Made by a program: the position numbers and the translations under genes
Shown: positions 7,433 to 17,173 of the stretch, piece by piece
Layout: each line of letters begins with the position of its first letter
How positions within the stretch are numbered: position 1 is the stretch's first letter
Source of the DNA: Thermomonas carbonis
Lineage (GTDB): Bacteria; Pseudomonadota; Gammaproteobacteria; Xanthomonadales; Xanthomonadaceae
Assembly (NCBI RefSeq): GCF_014396975.1
Contig: NZ_CP060719.1
Coordinates: 3,072,001-3,136,000, forward strand
Length of the DNA stretch: 64,000 bases
Direction of reading: 5' to 3'
The notes under the pieces: generated by a model
Told to the model about the DNA's origin: nothing
What the model saw: the letters and a program-made list of their open reading frames with translations, nothing else
Databases searched by the model: none

Positions 7433-8239
7433 TCACCTAACTTCAAGTAGCTCGCTCAAAACAACGCGTACGAGATCAAGGACGCGGAGAACTTCGCCCT
7501 TTTCGGTCGGTGTATGTGTTGAGACTGAAGAACGAGTGTAGACCGACCTCACGAATGACCCGATGGCCTCATCGACGGACTTGGTGGCATCTTCAGTAGT
7601 TGCTGCAAGTGCCTTCGATGCTTGACGATTGCGCAATATGAAGCGCACTTTTTGCTTCATGGTCGGCCCTCGCGCGTCTGGCTCATCTTTGTAGCCGGGG
7701 GTCGCCTTGACCTCGTCGTCCGGTGCGAGGCGGTCCAAGGTTTCGCGCAACGCTTCTCGAAGATCTGTCGCGGGACCTCGCCATGAGAGGCGTTCAGGCT
7801 GGGTCAGATCCTGCAACGCTTGTTCGTAGGAAAGAGCCGCGCTCGGCACAAGCGCTCGCAGCGTCGTGATTATGCGGATATCAGTAGGCGTTCTTTCTTG
7901 CTGTGCACCAGACTGTTGGTGACCCGATGAAATTAGTGCGCTATCGAGGTGAATCAGATGCCCTTTCGCGTTGCGCAGCAGATCAATGTACGAAGCAGAC
8001 ACACCGCGCTTATGGCAAATTTCAACCAGACTTTGCATCGCAGAGTTTACTGCCGCGATATGAATCTGATCATCGGAATGATCAATCAAAGATGGCCGAA
8101 TATCCGCGAAATATCGTTCAGCCAATGCCCGAAGCTCACCTCTGGTTTTTGCGGAATGCACTTGCCCACCGCCCAATGCGTTCAGCGCCTTTCGTAGTTT
8201 CTCTATCTCTGAAATGAAGCTAGTGACATGAGTAGACAT
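7433..8239 (-). CDS. Predicted nuclease-like protein (pP_pnuc_2-like)
   Basis: The 268-residue cytosolic product has a helical N-terminal half and a conserved-looking C-terminal half: LVPSAALSYEQALQDL (about residue 131 on), SWRGPATDLREALRETLD, then GPTMKQKVRFILRNR and SFVRSVYTRSSVSTH near the end. From memory this pattern belongs to the 'predicted pPIWI-associating nuclease group 2' family; I could not check that. The start lies two bases after the stop of the 182-residue gene, so the two are a translational unit. GC content is lower than the core. A role in conflict or defence is an inference from the family and the setting. Confidence 0.6.
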   Translation of the reverse strand: MSTHVTSFISEIEKLRKALNALGGGQVHSAKTRGELRALAERYFADIRPSLIDHSDDQIHIAAVNSAMQSLVEICHKRGVSASYIDLLRNAKGHLIHLDSALISSGHQQSGAQQERTPTDIRIITTLRALVPSAALSYEQALQDLTQPERLSWRGPATDLREALRETLDRLAPDDEVKATPGYKDEPDARGPTMKQKVRFILRNRQASKALAATTEDATKSVDEAIGSFVRSVYTRSSVSTHTPTEKGEVLRVLDLVRVVLSELLEVR

Positions 8240-8241
8240 TT

Positions 8242-8790
8242 CTACTCAACACCGTTAGGCAAGTTGTGCGCCACCAAGTTGTAACCCACGGCGTTCAACT
8301 TGTACTCGCCTCGCGATTGGAGATCGAAATAACCTGCCAACTTCGCATCTGAAAGGATTTGATTAATCTTGCCAGGTAGCTTGAAGCCAGCTTGCTTGAA
8401 GTACTTTTCAAGGTCCTGCGTATTAATTGTGTCTTTTCGCTCGTTTACGGGGGCAAGCTCCTGTAAATAGAAGCTCACAACGCACGCCATCTGGCGCGCA
8501 CTGGTGGGCTTCTTCTGTTCCTTAAATGCGCGGATATCGACCTGCTTTTCTTGGTGACGTGCTGGAACCTCAAAACTCACCGAACCGGAAGAGTGATCGT
8601 GCATCTGAGTGGGATGATTTAACGCGCCGCCAGCTCCTTTCACGCCTGACGTGCGGAAATCGGCAGGCGAGATATCTAACTGCATGCATGCCGCGGCCAG
8701 TGCGGTACGCCGTGCGCCATCATCCAATGGCCCCAGGGCCCCAAGGATTTGATCTATTGCTTGCCCCAGTGTTGGCTGATTCCCTGACAT
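8242..8790 (-). CDS. Hypothetical protein with possible C-terminal winged helix
   Basis: The 182-residue product has a short N-terminal helix (residues 1-30), a polar linker, and a C-terminal half (about residues 100-182) with SARQMACVVSFYLQELAP, TQDLEKYFKQAGF and GYFDLQSRGEYKLNAVGYNL, which reads like a winged-helix or similar DNA- or protein-binding unit. I know no function for it. The start at 8790 has a strong GAGGGGGAA site upstream, which rules out the longer frame that runs through the icmF terminator. It is the first gene of a pair with the predicted nuclease gene, two bases away. Confidence 0.6.
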   Translation of the reverse strand: MSGNQPTLGQAIDQILGALGPLDDGARRTALAAACMQLDISPADFRTSGVKGAGGALNHPTQMHDHSSGSVSFEVPARHQEKQVDIRAFKEQKKPTSARQMACVVSFYLQELAPVNERKDTINTQDLEKYFKQAGFKLPGKINQILSDAKLAGYFDLQSRGEYKLNAVGYNLVAHNLPNGVE

Positions 8791-8915
8791 AACTTCCCCC
8801 TCCTCTTGAGTACATAGATATGTACGGCGTGCAACCGCGAAACTCAAGGCCATCGTAAGAAAGCAGCTCGAGATCATTTCTCTTTGTGCGCAACCAAGCC
8901 CAGTCCGCGCAAAAA

Positions 8916-8945
8916 AAAGGCCGCCTGTTGGGCGGCCTTTTGTAT
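8916..8945 (-). terminator. Rho-independent terminator of icmF
   Basis: A perfect 10-bp stem (AAAGGCCGCC at 8916-8925 and GGCGGCCTTT at 8931-8940) with loop TGTTG. On the minus strand the stem is followed by a run of Us from the A-tract at 8911-8918. It lies 20-50 bases past the icmF stop. Confidence 0.85.
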
Positions 8946-8962
8946 TCCTGCCTGTAAATACT

Positions 8963-11900
8963 TCACATATTCCGCCGGTACTCCCCACCCACATCGTACA
9001 ACGCATGGCTGATCTGCCCCAACGAATGCGTCTTCACCGCCTCCATCAACGCCGCAAACACATTCCTGCGGTCACGCGCCGTCTGCTGCAGATACCCCAG
9101 CCCGTGACCATCATGGACCTCAGGCTCAACAACCTCATCGGCATCCGCCATATGCGAATGCGAGGTCTCCCCTGACGGCGCCAGCGCATTCCGCGCCTTC
9201 TGCCAGTTCGCCACGTTCGCGATCTGCTGTCCCTTCTCTTCCTCGGTGCTGCGGATCAGCTCGATCTCGGTGGCGATCTCGCCGGCGTGTTCCTTCGGCA
9301 GGAAGGTGTTGACGCCCACCAGCGGCAGGCTGCCGTCGTGCTTCTTGTGCTCGTAGTACAGCGACTCTTCCTGGATCTTGCCGCGCTGGTACATGGTGTC
9401 CATCGCGCCCAGCACGCCACCGCGCTCGCTGATGGCCTCGAACTCCCTGTACACCGCTTCCTCCACCAGGTCGGTGAGGTAGTCCACGGCGAAGCTGCCC
9501 TGCCAGGGGTTCTCGATGAAGTTGAGCCCCAGTTCCTTGTTGATGATCATCTGGATGGCAACCGCGCGGCGCACGCTTTCCTCGGTGGGCGTGGTGATGG
9601 CTTCGTCGTAGGCGTTGGTGTGCAGGCTGTTGCAGTTGTCGAACAGCGCATACAGCGCCTGCAGCGTGGTGCGGATGTCGTTGAACTGGATCTCCTGCGC
9701 GTGCAGGGAGCGGCCGCTGGTCTGGATGTGGTACTTCATCATCTGGCTGCGGCTGGACGCGCCGTAGCGCTCGCGCATGGCGCGCGCCCAGATGCGGCGG
9801 GCCACGCGGCCGATCACGGTGTACTCCGGGTCCATGCCGTTGCTGAAGAAGAACGACAGGTTGGGCGCGAAGTCGTCGATCTTCATGCCGCGCGCCAGGT
9901 AGTACTCCACGATGGTGAAGCCGTTGCTCAGGGTGAAGGCGAGCTGGCTGATCGGGTTCGCCCCGGCCTCGGCGATGTGGTAGCCGGAAATGCTGACCGA
10001 GTAGAAATTTCGGACGGCGTTGTCCACGAAGTACTGCTGGATGTCGCCCATCATCCGCAGCGCGAACTCGGTGCTGAAGATGCAGGTGTTCTGCGCCTGG
10101 TCTTCCTTGAGGATGTCCGCCTGCACGGTGCCGCGCACGGTGCTGAGCGTCTGCGCCTTGATGCGCGCGTAGGTGTCGGCATCGACCAGCTGGTCGCCGG
10201 ACACGCCGAGCAGGCCAAGGCCCAGGCCGTCGTTGGTCGGCGGTAGCTCGCCGGAATACTGCGGTCGTGCTTTTCCTGCGAACAGCTCATCGAGTCTAGA
10301 CTGGGCGGCGGCCCAGCGGGCGTCGTCGGCCTTCAGGTATTTCTCCACCTGCTGGTCGATGGCGCAGTTCATGAACATCGCCAGGATCATCGGCGCCGGG
10401 CCGTTGATGGTCATCGACACGCTGGTGCTGGGCGCGCACAGGTCGAAGCCGGAGTACAGCTTCTTCATGTCGTCCAGGGTGGGGATGTTGACCCCGGAGT
10501 TGCCGATCTTGCCGTAGATGTCTGGGCGCGGCGCCGGGTCTTCGCCGTACAGGGTCACGCTGTCGAAGGCGGTGGACAGGCGCGCGGCGGGCTGGCCGAC
10601 GCTGAGGTAATGGAAGCGGCGGTTGGTGCGCTCCGGCGTACCCTCGCCCGCGAACATGCGGATCGGGTCTTCGCCGGTGCGGCGGTACGGATACACGCCG
10701 CCGGTGTACGGGTAGCTGCCCGGCAGGTTTTCCTTGCCGAGGAAGGTCAGCAGCTCACCCCAGCTGCGATAGGTGGGCGCGGCGATCTTCGGGATCGGCT
10801 GGTGGCTGAGCGAGGTGCGGTAGTTGTCGACGCGGATGGTCTTGTCGCGCACCTGGTACTCGGTGACTTCATCGGTGATCGACTTCAGGCGTGCGGGCCA
10901 TTCGCGCAGCAGCTTGAGGGAGTCGTTGCCGAGCGACTGGACGGCGTCGTTGTAGCGCTGGCGCAGGGTGAGCAGGCTGCGGTCGCCCTCTCCGGTCAGG
11001 GCGTCGTCGGCATACAGCGCGAGCTGTGCGGGCAACTTGTCATCGCCGATCTCCTGCAGCGCCTGCCACAGCGACTGCGCGCGGTCGGCGATCTCGGCCT
11101 GGGTCTCGATGCGGCGGTTGATGGCGCGGCCCTGCTCGGCGATCTCCGCCAGGTAACGCACTCGCGCGCCCGGGATCAGCACGGTGGCGCGCGGTTCCTT
11201 GAGGCTGGTGTCGAGGCTCGGCGTCCACGCCACGCCGACCTTCTCGCGCAGCAGGCGGCACAGGTTGGCGAACATCCAGCTGATGCCGGGGTCGTTGAAC
11301 TGGGAGGCAATCGTGGGATACACCGGCACGTCGACATCGGCGGTCTGGAACGCGACGCGGTTGCGCTTCCACTGCTTGCGGATGTCGCGCAGCGCGTCCT
11401 CGGCGCCGCGCTTGTCGTACTTGTTGAGCACGATCAGTTCGGCGAAGTCGATCATGTCGATCTTCTCCAGCTGGCTGGCCGCGCCGTAGTCGCTGGTCAT
11501 CACGTACATCGGGAAATCGACCAGGTCGACGATCTCCGAATCGCTCTGGCCGATGCCGGCGGTTTCCACGATAACCAGGTCATAGCCCAGCGACTTGAGG
11601 AAGCCGATGCAGTCCTTGAGCACCGCGTTGGTCGCCACGTTCTGCCGGCGGGTGGCCATCGAGCGCATGTACACGCGATGGCTGCGCAGCGAATTCATGC
11701 GGATGCGGTCGCCCAGCAGCGCGCCACCGGTGCGGCGCCTCGTGGGATCGACGCTGATCACCGCGATGTGCATCTTCGGGAAGCTGGCGAGGAAACGGTT
11801 GAGCAGTTCATCGGTCACCGAGGACTTGCCGGCGCCGCCGGTGCCGGTGATGCCGATGACCGGGGTCTTGCCGCCGGCCAGCTGCCATTCCTTGCGCAGG

Positions 11901-12517
11901 CGCGAGAGTTCGGCGTCGGCGTAGTCGCCGTCCTCGAGCGCGGACAGCACGCGGCCGATGGCGATTTCGTTCTGAAAACCGGGGTCAGAGTCGACTTTCG
12001 ACAGACCGTCCGGATCGCTTGATGCATGGCTTGACGAAAGTCGACTCTGACCCCGGTTTTCTCTTCCTTCGCCGGCGCGCGCGACCACGTCCTCGATCAT
12101 TTCCACCAGCCCCATCTTCATGCCGTCGTTGGGGTGGTAGATGCGCTCGACGCCGTAGGCTTCGAGTTCGCGGATTTCTTCCGGGGTAATCGTGCCGCCG
12201 CCGCCCGCGAAGACCTTGACGTGGCCGGCGTCGCGCTCGCGCAGCATGTCGACCATGTACTTGAGGTATTCGACGTGGCCGCCCTGGTAGCTGGATAGCG
12301 CGATGCCGTCGGCGTCTTCCTGCAGCGCGGCGCGGACCACGTCCTCGACGCTGCGGTTGTGGCCCAGGTGCACCACTTCCGCGCCCTGCGCCTGGATCAG
12401 CCGGCGCATGATGTTGATCGCGGCGTCGTGGCCGTCGAACAGGCTGGCGGCGGTGACGAAGCGCAGCGGGCTGGCGTCCGTCTGCTGCTGCGGGAGGGTC
12501 TCGGCCGGGGTGCTCAT
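8963..12517 (-). CDS. icmF: Fused isobutyryl-CoA mutase IcmF
   Basis: IcmF interconverts isobutyryl-CoA and n-butyryl-CoA using adenosylcobalamin. Its fused layout is visible: an N-terminal B12-binding domain with FDGHDAAI (about residues 28-35) and SSYQGGH; a MeaB-type G-protein chaperone with Walker A GTGGAGKS (about 225-232) and [11 protein letters not shown]; and a C-terminal mutase barrel with [12 protein letters not shown] and [16 protein letters not shown]. The length (1184 residues) exceeds the usual 1,090 or so. Part of the excess is a linker of about 30 residues at about 153-182 encoded by a REP-like inverted repeat. The start at 12517 (MSTPAETLP) was chosen over upstream ATGs at 12526 and 12532; no site has a strong Shine-Dalgarno. 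Confidence 0.92.
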   Translation of the reverse strand: MSTPAETLPQQQTDASPLRFVTAASLFDGHDAAINIMRRLIQAQGAEVVHLGHNRSVEDVVRAALQEDADGIALSSYQGGHVEYLKYMVDMLRERDAGHVKVFAGGGGTITPEEIRELEAYGVERIYHPNDGMKMGLVEMIEDVVARAGEGRENRGQSRLSSSHASSDPDGLSKVDSDPGFQNEIAIGRVLSALEDGDYADAELSRLRKEWQLAGGKTPVIGITGTGGAGKSSVTDELLNRFLASFPKMHIAVISVDPTRRRTGGALLGDRIRMNSLRSHRVYMRSMATRRQNVATNAVLKDCIGFLKSLGYDLVIVETAGIGQSDSEIVDLVDFPMYVMTSDYGAASQLEKIDMIDFAELIVLNKYDKRGAEDALRDIRKQWKRNRVAFQTADVDVPVYPTIASQFNDPGISWMFANLCRLLREKVGVAWTPSLDTSLKEPRATVLIPGARVRYLAEIAEQGRAINRRIETQAEIADRAQSLWQALQEIGDDKLPAQLALYADDALTGEGDRSLLTLRQRYNDAVQSLGNDSLKLLREWPARLKSITDEVTEYQVRDKTIRVDNYRTSLSHQPIPKIAAPTYRSWGELLTFLGKENLPGSYPYTGGVYPYRRTGEDPIRMFAGEGTPERTNRRFHYLSVGQPAARLSTAFDSVTLYGEDPAPRPDIYGKIGNSGVNIPTLDDMKKLYSGFDLCAPSTSVSMTINGPAPMILAMFMNCAIDQQVEKYLKADDARWAAAQSRLDELFAGKARPQYSGELPPTNDGLGLGLLGVSGDQLVDADTYARIKAQTLSTVRGTVQADILKEDQAQNTCIFSTEFALRMMGDIQQYFVDNAVRNFYSVSISGYHIAEAGANPISQLAFTLSNGFTIVEYYLARGMKIDDFAPNLSFFFSNGMDPEYTVIGRVARRIWARAMRERYGASSRSQMMKYHIQTSGRSLHAQEIQFNDIRTTLQALYALFDNCNSLHTNAYDEAITTPTEESVRRAVAIQMIINKELGLNFIENPWQGSFAVDYLTDLVEEAVYREFEAISERGGVLGAMDTMYQRGKIQEESLYYEHKKHDGSLPLVGVNTFLPKEHAGEIATEIELIRSTEEEKGQQIANVANWQKARNALAPSGETSHSHMADADEVVEPEVHDGHGLGYLQQTARDRRNVFAALMEAVKTHSLGQISHALYDVGGEYRRNM
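11974..12061. repeat. Perfect inverted repeat inside icmF
   Basis: The arms 11974-12000 and 12035-12061 are exact 27-base reverse complements around a 34-base spacer. The arm core GTCGACTCTGACCCC is that of the dispersed elements at 2098, 4161 and 7383. It is read through in frame, encoding roughly [20 protein letters not shown] followed by KVDSDPGFQ between the B12-binding and G domains of IcmF. Confidence 0.95.
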
Positions 12518-12601
12518 GGGGCGCATCCACATCGTTTCAGGTGAAACACGATTGTAGCGCGCGGGTTAGGATCGCCCGGACGCCACCGTACGCCGAACGC
12601 C

Positions 12602-14188
12602 ATGACTCATCGCCCGATTCGCATCACGCTGCTTGCCTTCGCGCTGGCAATGCCGGTAACCGGGTGTCCACAGACCCAGGCCTCTCCGCAGGTGCCGACC
12701 ACGGAAGCCGCAAGAAAGCCTGCGCAGGAGAATGCCGGCCAGTACACGAAATTGCTGGCACGGATGCAGACCGCTGATGCAGAGCAAGACGCGGTCCGCC
12801 GGTGCCTGGACTATCCCGCCCCGCCCGGCGTGAAGTGGACGGCCGAAATCATCCGGGCGCGGTGCGACTTGCTGGCACCTGCCCCGACATTCATCCACGA
12901 CGGTGCCGCGGCGAAAGCTCCCGCGGACGCAGCTGCGAAATTCGATGCCGGTTTCGCCGCGTTGATGGACGAAGCGCACGCGTCGCCCGCCATGAAAGAC
13001 GGTCGTATCAACCGTGCAGTCGGCGTTTTCTCCGATGGTGCCGCACTACCCTATGCGGACAAGTGGGTGCAGCACAGTCCACGAAGTGCATTTGCCCACG
13101 CGGCACGCGGGGCAAGCCTGCTGGCGAAGGCAGGCAGCACGCGCGGGGGCGCTTATGCGCGCCAGACCGAACCAGCCGACCTGGATACCGCCGCGGAACA
13201 AGCGCAGGCGGCCGCAGAAGAACTACGCCAAGCCTACGAGTTGGAGCCTCGCCTGTCCGCTGCATGCGCATTGCGCACCACCGCGTTGATGCTGTCCGAT
13301 GGAAACGCTTCCGCGATCGCCCAGGGACGCACATGCGCACGGGCGCATCCGGAATCGTATTTCGCTTCCGCGGCATGGGGGAGCGCCGCCGAGCCACGCT
13401 GGGGCGGAAGTCAAGAAGAACTCGACGAGGTAATGCGCTTCCTGGAGGCCAACCGTGCGAAGAATCCGCTTCACGGGACTGTCGTTGGCAAGATCAAGGC
13501 CTATGACCTGCTTGTCGCCGGAGCTATTGGGGAAGAAGACGTCAGGCGGCTCGAGCAGTACGCCTCCCATGGACCCAGTTCCTACTTGTTGAATGTCATT
13601 TCCACTGCGTGGGGCGAGCTGGGAGAGCGCGAGTTGTGGATGGCCTACCTGTCTTCCGCGGTGCGCTTCGATTTCGACCCGGGCGATACGTACCGCAACA
13701 TGCGGGCGCAGTTCAACATCGTGGCCCGACCCGAGTGGGCGGTCATCGACTACCGGTTCCTGAAGGAGAAATACAAGGGCGATCCGGCCATCGAGGGGTT
13801 CCTGTCGCAGGCCGAACAGAATGTGCGCGATGGAACGGGAGTCGCTTACGCAAAAAGCGGAGGCGTCAGGTACAAGGGCGACCATCAGTACAAGGCCATC
13901 CTGATGTCGGAGTGCCTGTCGTTCGGCACCAGCGACAGGAAGCTGGAGCCGGTGATGGAGAACTGCAGCGACCGCCTCGTAGCCGAATGGCCGGATGACC
14001 CCGGCGCTTGGTTCGTTCGCGCGCGGGTCCAGCAGCATCGCGGCCATGCAGGCTGGCAGGAGGCAGCTCGACGCTATCTGGCAATGGCCGACGCCACTGT
14101 TGCCGGGGAAGCGGAGAGGATCGGACTTGTCACGACCTTGCTGGAGCAATCCGCTGGTGCGCAGTCACAACCGCCAGGGCAACCATGA
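12602..14188 (+). CDS. DUF4034-type lipoprotein
   Basis: A 528-residue lipoprotein: hydrophobic signal with lipobox VTGC puts the lipidated Cys at residue 22. The body has helical repeat character (Ala-rich pairs of helices, HSPRSAFAHAARGASLLAKA, then GGAYARQTEP), typical of the DUF4034 proteins, which are tetratricopeptide-like and of unknown function. It is divergent from icmF with 84 bases between, and its stop overlaps the start of the ChaN-like gene (ATGA), so the two are translationally coupled envelope lipoproteins. Confidence 0.75.
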   Translation: MTHRPIRITLLAFALAMPVTGCPQTQASPQVPTTEAARKPAQENAGQYTKLLARMQTADAEQDAVRRCLDYPAPPGVKWTAEIIRARCDLLAPAPTFIHDGAAAKAPADAAAKFDAGFAALMDEAHASPAMKDGRINRAVGVFSDGAALPYADKWVQHSPRSAFAHAARGASLLAKAGSTRGGAYARQTEPADLDTAAEQAQAAAEELRQAYELEPRLSAACALRTTALMLSDGNASAIAQGRTCARAHPESYFASAAWGSAAEPRWGGSQEELDEVMRFLEANRAKNPLHGTVVGKIKAYDLLVAGAIGEEDVRRLEQYASHGPSSYLLNVISTAWGELGERELWMAYLSSAVRFDFDPGDTYRNMRAQFNIVARPEWAVIDYRFLKEKYKGDPAIEGFLSQAEQNVRDGTGVAYAKSGGVRYKGDHQYKAILMSECLSFGTSDRKLEPVMENCSDRLVAEWPDDPGAWFVRARVQQHRGHAGWQEAARRYLAMADATVAGEAERIGLVTTLLEQSAGAQSQPPGQP

Positions 14189-14994
14189 TGCCGAAGCGAT
14201 TCCTCTTGATGATGCTGGCGACCGCCATCGCGGGTTGTGCCCACCGTGCGCTGCCGCCATCCGGGCCGGACCTCCTCCTGCTCGGCGAAGTCCACGACAA
14301 CATGGCCGGCCACGCCGCACGCGCGGCGATCCTGCGCAAGCGCGTCGAAGCCGGCTGGCGGCCGGTCATCGCGATGGAACAGTTCGACACCGGCCAGCAG
14401 GCCGCGCTGGATGCTGCGATGCGCGACTGCGTCAGCGCCGAGTGCGTCGTGTCGAAGGTGGCACCCGCGAAGTCCGGTTGGACGTGGGCGTACTACACGC
14501 CGGTGATCGCGCTGGCCATGGAATACAAGTTGCCGCTGCGCGCGGCCAACCTGTCGCGCGGCGATGCGTCGAAGATCGTCAAGGGCGGGTTCGCCGACGC
14601 GTTGCCGGCAGAGCTCATCGCGCGCTACCAGTTGGACGCCCTGCCCGCTTCGCTGCTCACCGCTCAGGAAACCGAAGTGCGCGACAGCCATTGCGGGGCG
14701 CTGCCCGAGTCGATGGTCTCGCCGATGGCGAAGGCGCAGATCGCGCGCGACGTGGTGATGGCGGAGACCATGCGCACGCATGCCGCGACCGGCGTGGTGC
14801 TGATCGCCGGCAACGGGCATGTGCGCAAGGACATCGCGGTGCCGTTCTGGTTGCGCCGCGATGGGATGGCGCCGCGTGCGGTCGGCTTCCTGGAGCCGGC
14901 ATCCGACGCGACCGCATTCGATGACATCGAGCGCATCCCGGCCACCGAGCGGCCGGATCCCTGCGCGGGCTTCAAGGCGCCGAAGGCCGGTTGA
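14185..14994 (+). CDS. ChaN family haem-binding-type lipoprotein
   Basis: 269 residues. Lipobox IAGC gives the lipidated Cys at residue 18. The mature protein has the ChaN/EreA-like core: LLLLGEVHDNMAGHAARAAI (about 30-49), AMEQFDTGQQ, and VVLIAGNGHVRKDIAVPFWL near the C-terminus. Campylobacter ChaN binds haem through a Tyr at a dimer interface and is linked to iron uptake; here no TonB receptor is adjacent, so that role is only suggested by family. The ATG at 14185 overlaps the stop of the DUF4034 gene. Confidence 0.85.
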   Translation: MMPKRFLLMMLATAIAGCAHRALPPSGPDLLLLGEVHDNMAGHAARAAILRKRVEAGWRPVIAMEQFDTGQQAALDAAMRDCVSAECVVSKVAPAKSGWTWAYYTPVIALAMEYKLPLRAANLSRGDASKIVKGGFADALPAELIARYQLDALPASLLTAQETEVRDSHCGALPESMVSPMAKAQIARDVVMAETMRTHAATGVVLIAGNGHVRKDIAVPFWLRRDGMAPRAVGFLEPASDATAFDDIERIPATERPDPCAGFKAPKAG

Positions 14995-15030
14995 GCCACC
15001 CCGCCGCCGAAGCGGCGGAGCGACCCGACG

Positions 15031-17015
15031 TCACTTCACTTCGTCGAAGACGTACTCGTGCTGGCCGTCGCGCACGATGAGCTTGCGCACGCCGTCCTTG
15101 TCGGCACGGATGAACATGAAACCGATCGCAACCGGGTCGACGGTCACGAAGGCCAGGCTGCCATCCGGCTGCGGCATCGTCGCGACTTCCGAACTGAAGG
15201 CGCCGACATCGAACCAGGCCTTGCCGTCCTTGCGGGTCACGTTGACTTCGCCCAATGCATCGTTGCGATAACGCGCCGCCAGTCCGTCCAGCGCCTTGGC
15301 ATCCGCCGGCCACTGCATCAGCTTGACGAAGGCATCGAAGCCCTCGCGGTTGGCCTTGACCGTGGCGGCGGCAGCGGGCTGGGCCTGTGGCTCGCCATCG
15401 AACATCAGCTCCATCAGCCGGCGCTTGAACGGGCCGCGCAGGTACACGCCTTCATCGGCATTGGTCAGGATCACCGCACCGACCTTCTGCTCCGGCCACC
15501 ACATCATGTTGGAGTGGAAGCCGCCCATGTCACCGCCGTGGTCGATCACGGTGACGCCGTCGCTCTTGTTGACCTCCAGCGCCATCGCGTAGTTGCGGTC
15601 CACGCCGGTCGCGATCTGCGGCTCGCGGCGCTGCAGCAGCGCGGCCTCGCCGATGTAGCGCGTGCCGTCCGGCAGCAGGCCGTGGTCGATCTCCATCTGC
15701 ACGTATTTCAGCAGGTCGTTGACCGTGCCCCAGGCCGCGCCTGCGGGGCGCGACGACACGACGGTGTTGTTCAGTCCCATGCCCATGACCTCGACCTTGT
15801 GACCGATGTCGTAGCCATGCGGCGCCGCGAAGTTGCCGGTCTGCGCCTTGGCGTAATCGAACGTGGTGTCGTTCATGCCCAACGGATCGAACACCAGCGC
15901 CTGCATCGCCTGGTCGTAGCCGGCGCCCAGCTCGGTGCCGGGATAGGCGACCTGGCCGCCGATGTAACCGGCCGCCGCTGCCATCGGATTCGAGTACTGG
16001 AACAACTCGCCGAAACCGCTGGTCGGCTGCATGGTGCCCAGCGTGGTCATCACCGTCTCCGGCGTCTGCTTCTCGCCTTCGAACAACCATTCCATGTCCT
16101 GGCGCGGCACGCCGGTGCAGGCGCAGATCAGGTGCTTGACCAGCACCTTGTCGGTCGTGGCCGCGTCGCCGAGCTTGAACGTGGGGTACACGTCCTTGGC
16201 GCGTGCGTTCCAGTCGAGCTTGCCCGCATCCACCAGCTTGGCCAGCATCAACGTGGTCAGCGCCTTGGTGTTGGAGGCGATCATGAAGCGGGTGTCGCCA
16301 TCGACCTGGTCCAGCTTGCCGAGCTCACGCACGCCGAAGCCGCGCGACAGCACCACCTTGCCGTCCTGGACGATGCCAATGGCGACGCCGGGGACCTCGT
16401 AGTCCTTGCGCATCTGCTCGACGAAGTCGCTGACCTGTTGCAGGCGGGCGGCATCGAGCTTGTGCGCGGTGCGTCCGGCGAAGGTCTCGCGGGTGTAACC
16501 GGCGGGCTGCAGGCGCTGGAAGATCTTGCCGTACTGGGAGCCACGTTTTTCGCCGATGGCCTGGTCCACGTCCATCGCCACCACGGTCCAGCCCTTGCCC
16601 TTGCGGAGGGCGCTGGCATTGACCACGCGCTTGGCGTTTGCGGGGATGTCGTAGTCGTAGAAGCGGCGCTGGTCCCAGCCGTCGCGCGGGCGGCGTCGGT
16701 GGCGAGCAGGAACTTGGGCGACAGGCCGAGCACCTTCCACGCTTCGGCGACGGCCTCGTCGGGCGTTGCCGCGCCGGTGTCGACGATCGCCGTGCGCGAG
16801 CCGTCCGCTTCCGGCGGCGTGACGATCACCGCATTGCCCTGCACGGTCTTGCCCCAGGCGGCCGGCAGCAGGAAGGTCGCCTTGCCGCCCGGGGTGGTCA
16901 CGGATTGCTCGCCCGATTGTGCGGCTGCGGCAGGCGGTTCCGCGGCGCGGGCGGAGACGGGGATGAAGCAGGCAAGCGCGACGGCCAGTGCCGTGTGTTT
17001 CATGAGGACGAGCAT
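15031..17015 (-). pseudogene. Serine hydrolase (class C beta-lactamase-like), frameshifted
   Basis: Two frames together make one exported hydrolase of about 660 residues. The first frame starts at 17015 (GGAG upstream) with signal peptide MLVLMKHTALAVALACFIPV and runs to LLATDAARA near 16690. The second resumes at RDGWDQRRFYDYD near 16686 and holds the beta-lactamase/D-aminopeptidase core: SNTK (SxxK nucleophile and base), QYSN (YxN) and DHGGDMGGF. One missing base in a CG-rich stretch at about 16684-16692 would explain the break. It may be a sequencing or assembly error, because the coding quality on both sides is intact. Read as given, only a truncated N-terminus would be made. Confidence 0.8.
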
Positions 17016-17173
17016 TGTGGTCTCCAGGCAGGATCGGGCGCAGGTTGGCGGGTGCCTGCAAGCATGCACGACATCCGCGACAACGCACCGCCCTGCCGGA
17101 ATAGCCCGCCTGTCGGCTTGTCCACCGGGTGGCATGGAGTTTGCTTGTGGATTCTTGGAGAATCCGGAGACTC

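Noticed and set aside
10610..12022. Long open frame antisense to icmF
   Set aside because: High GC makes long antisense frames common; this one has no family motif and icmF shows strong domain matches on the other strand.
3909..12061. CRISPR or integron-like array from repeated palindromes
   Set aside because: Copies are few, of two unrelated families, not evenly spaced, and lie next to an RAYT, so REP-like elements fit better. No cas or integrase gene is visible.
12518..12601. Cobalamin riboswitch upstream of icmF
   Set aside because: Only 84 bases separate the divergent starts, too short for the roughly 200-base element, and no B12-box sequence is seen.
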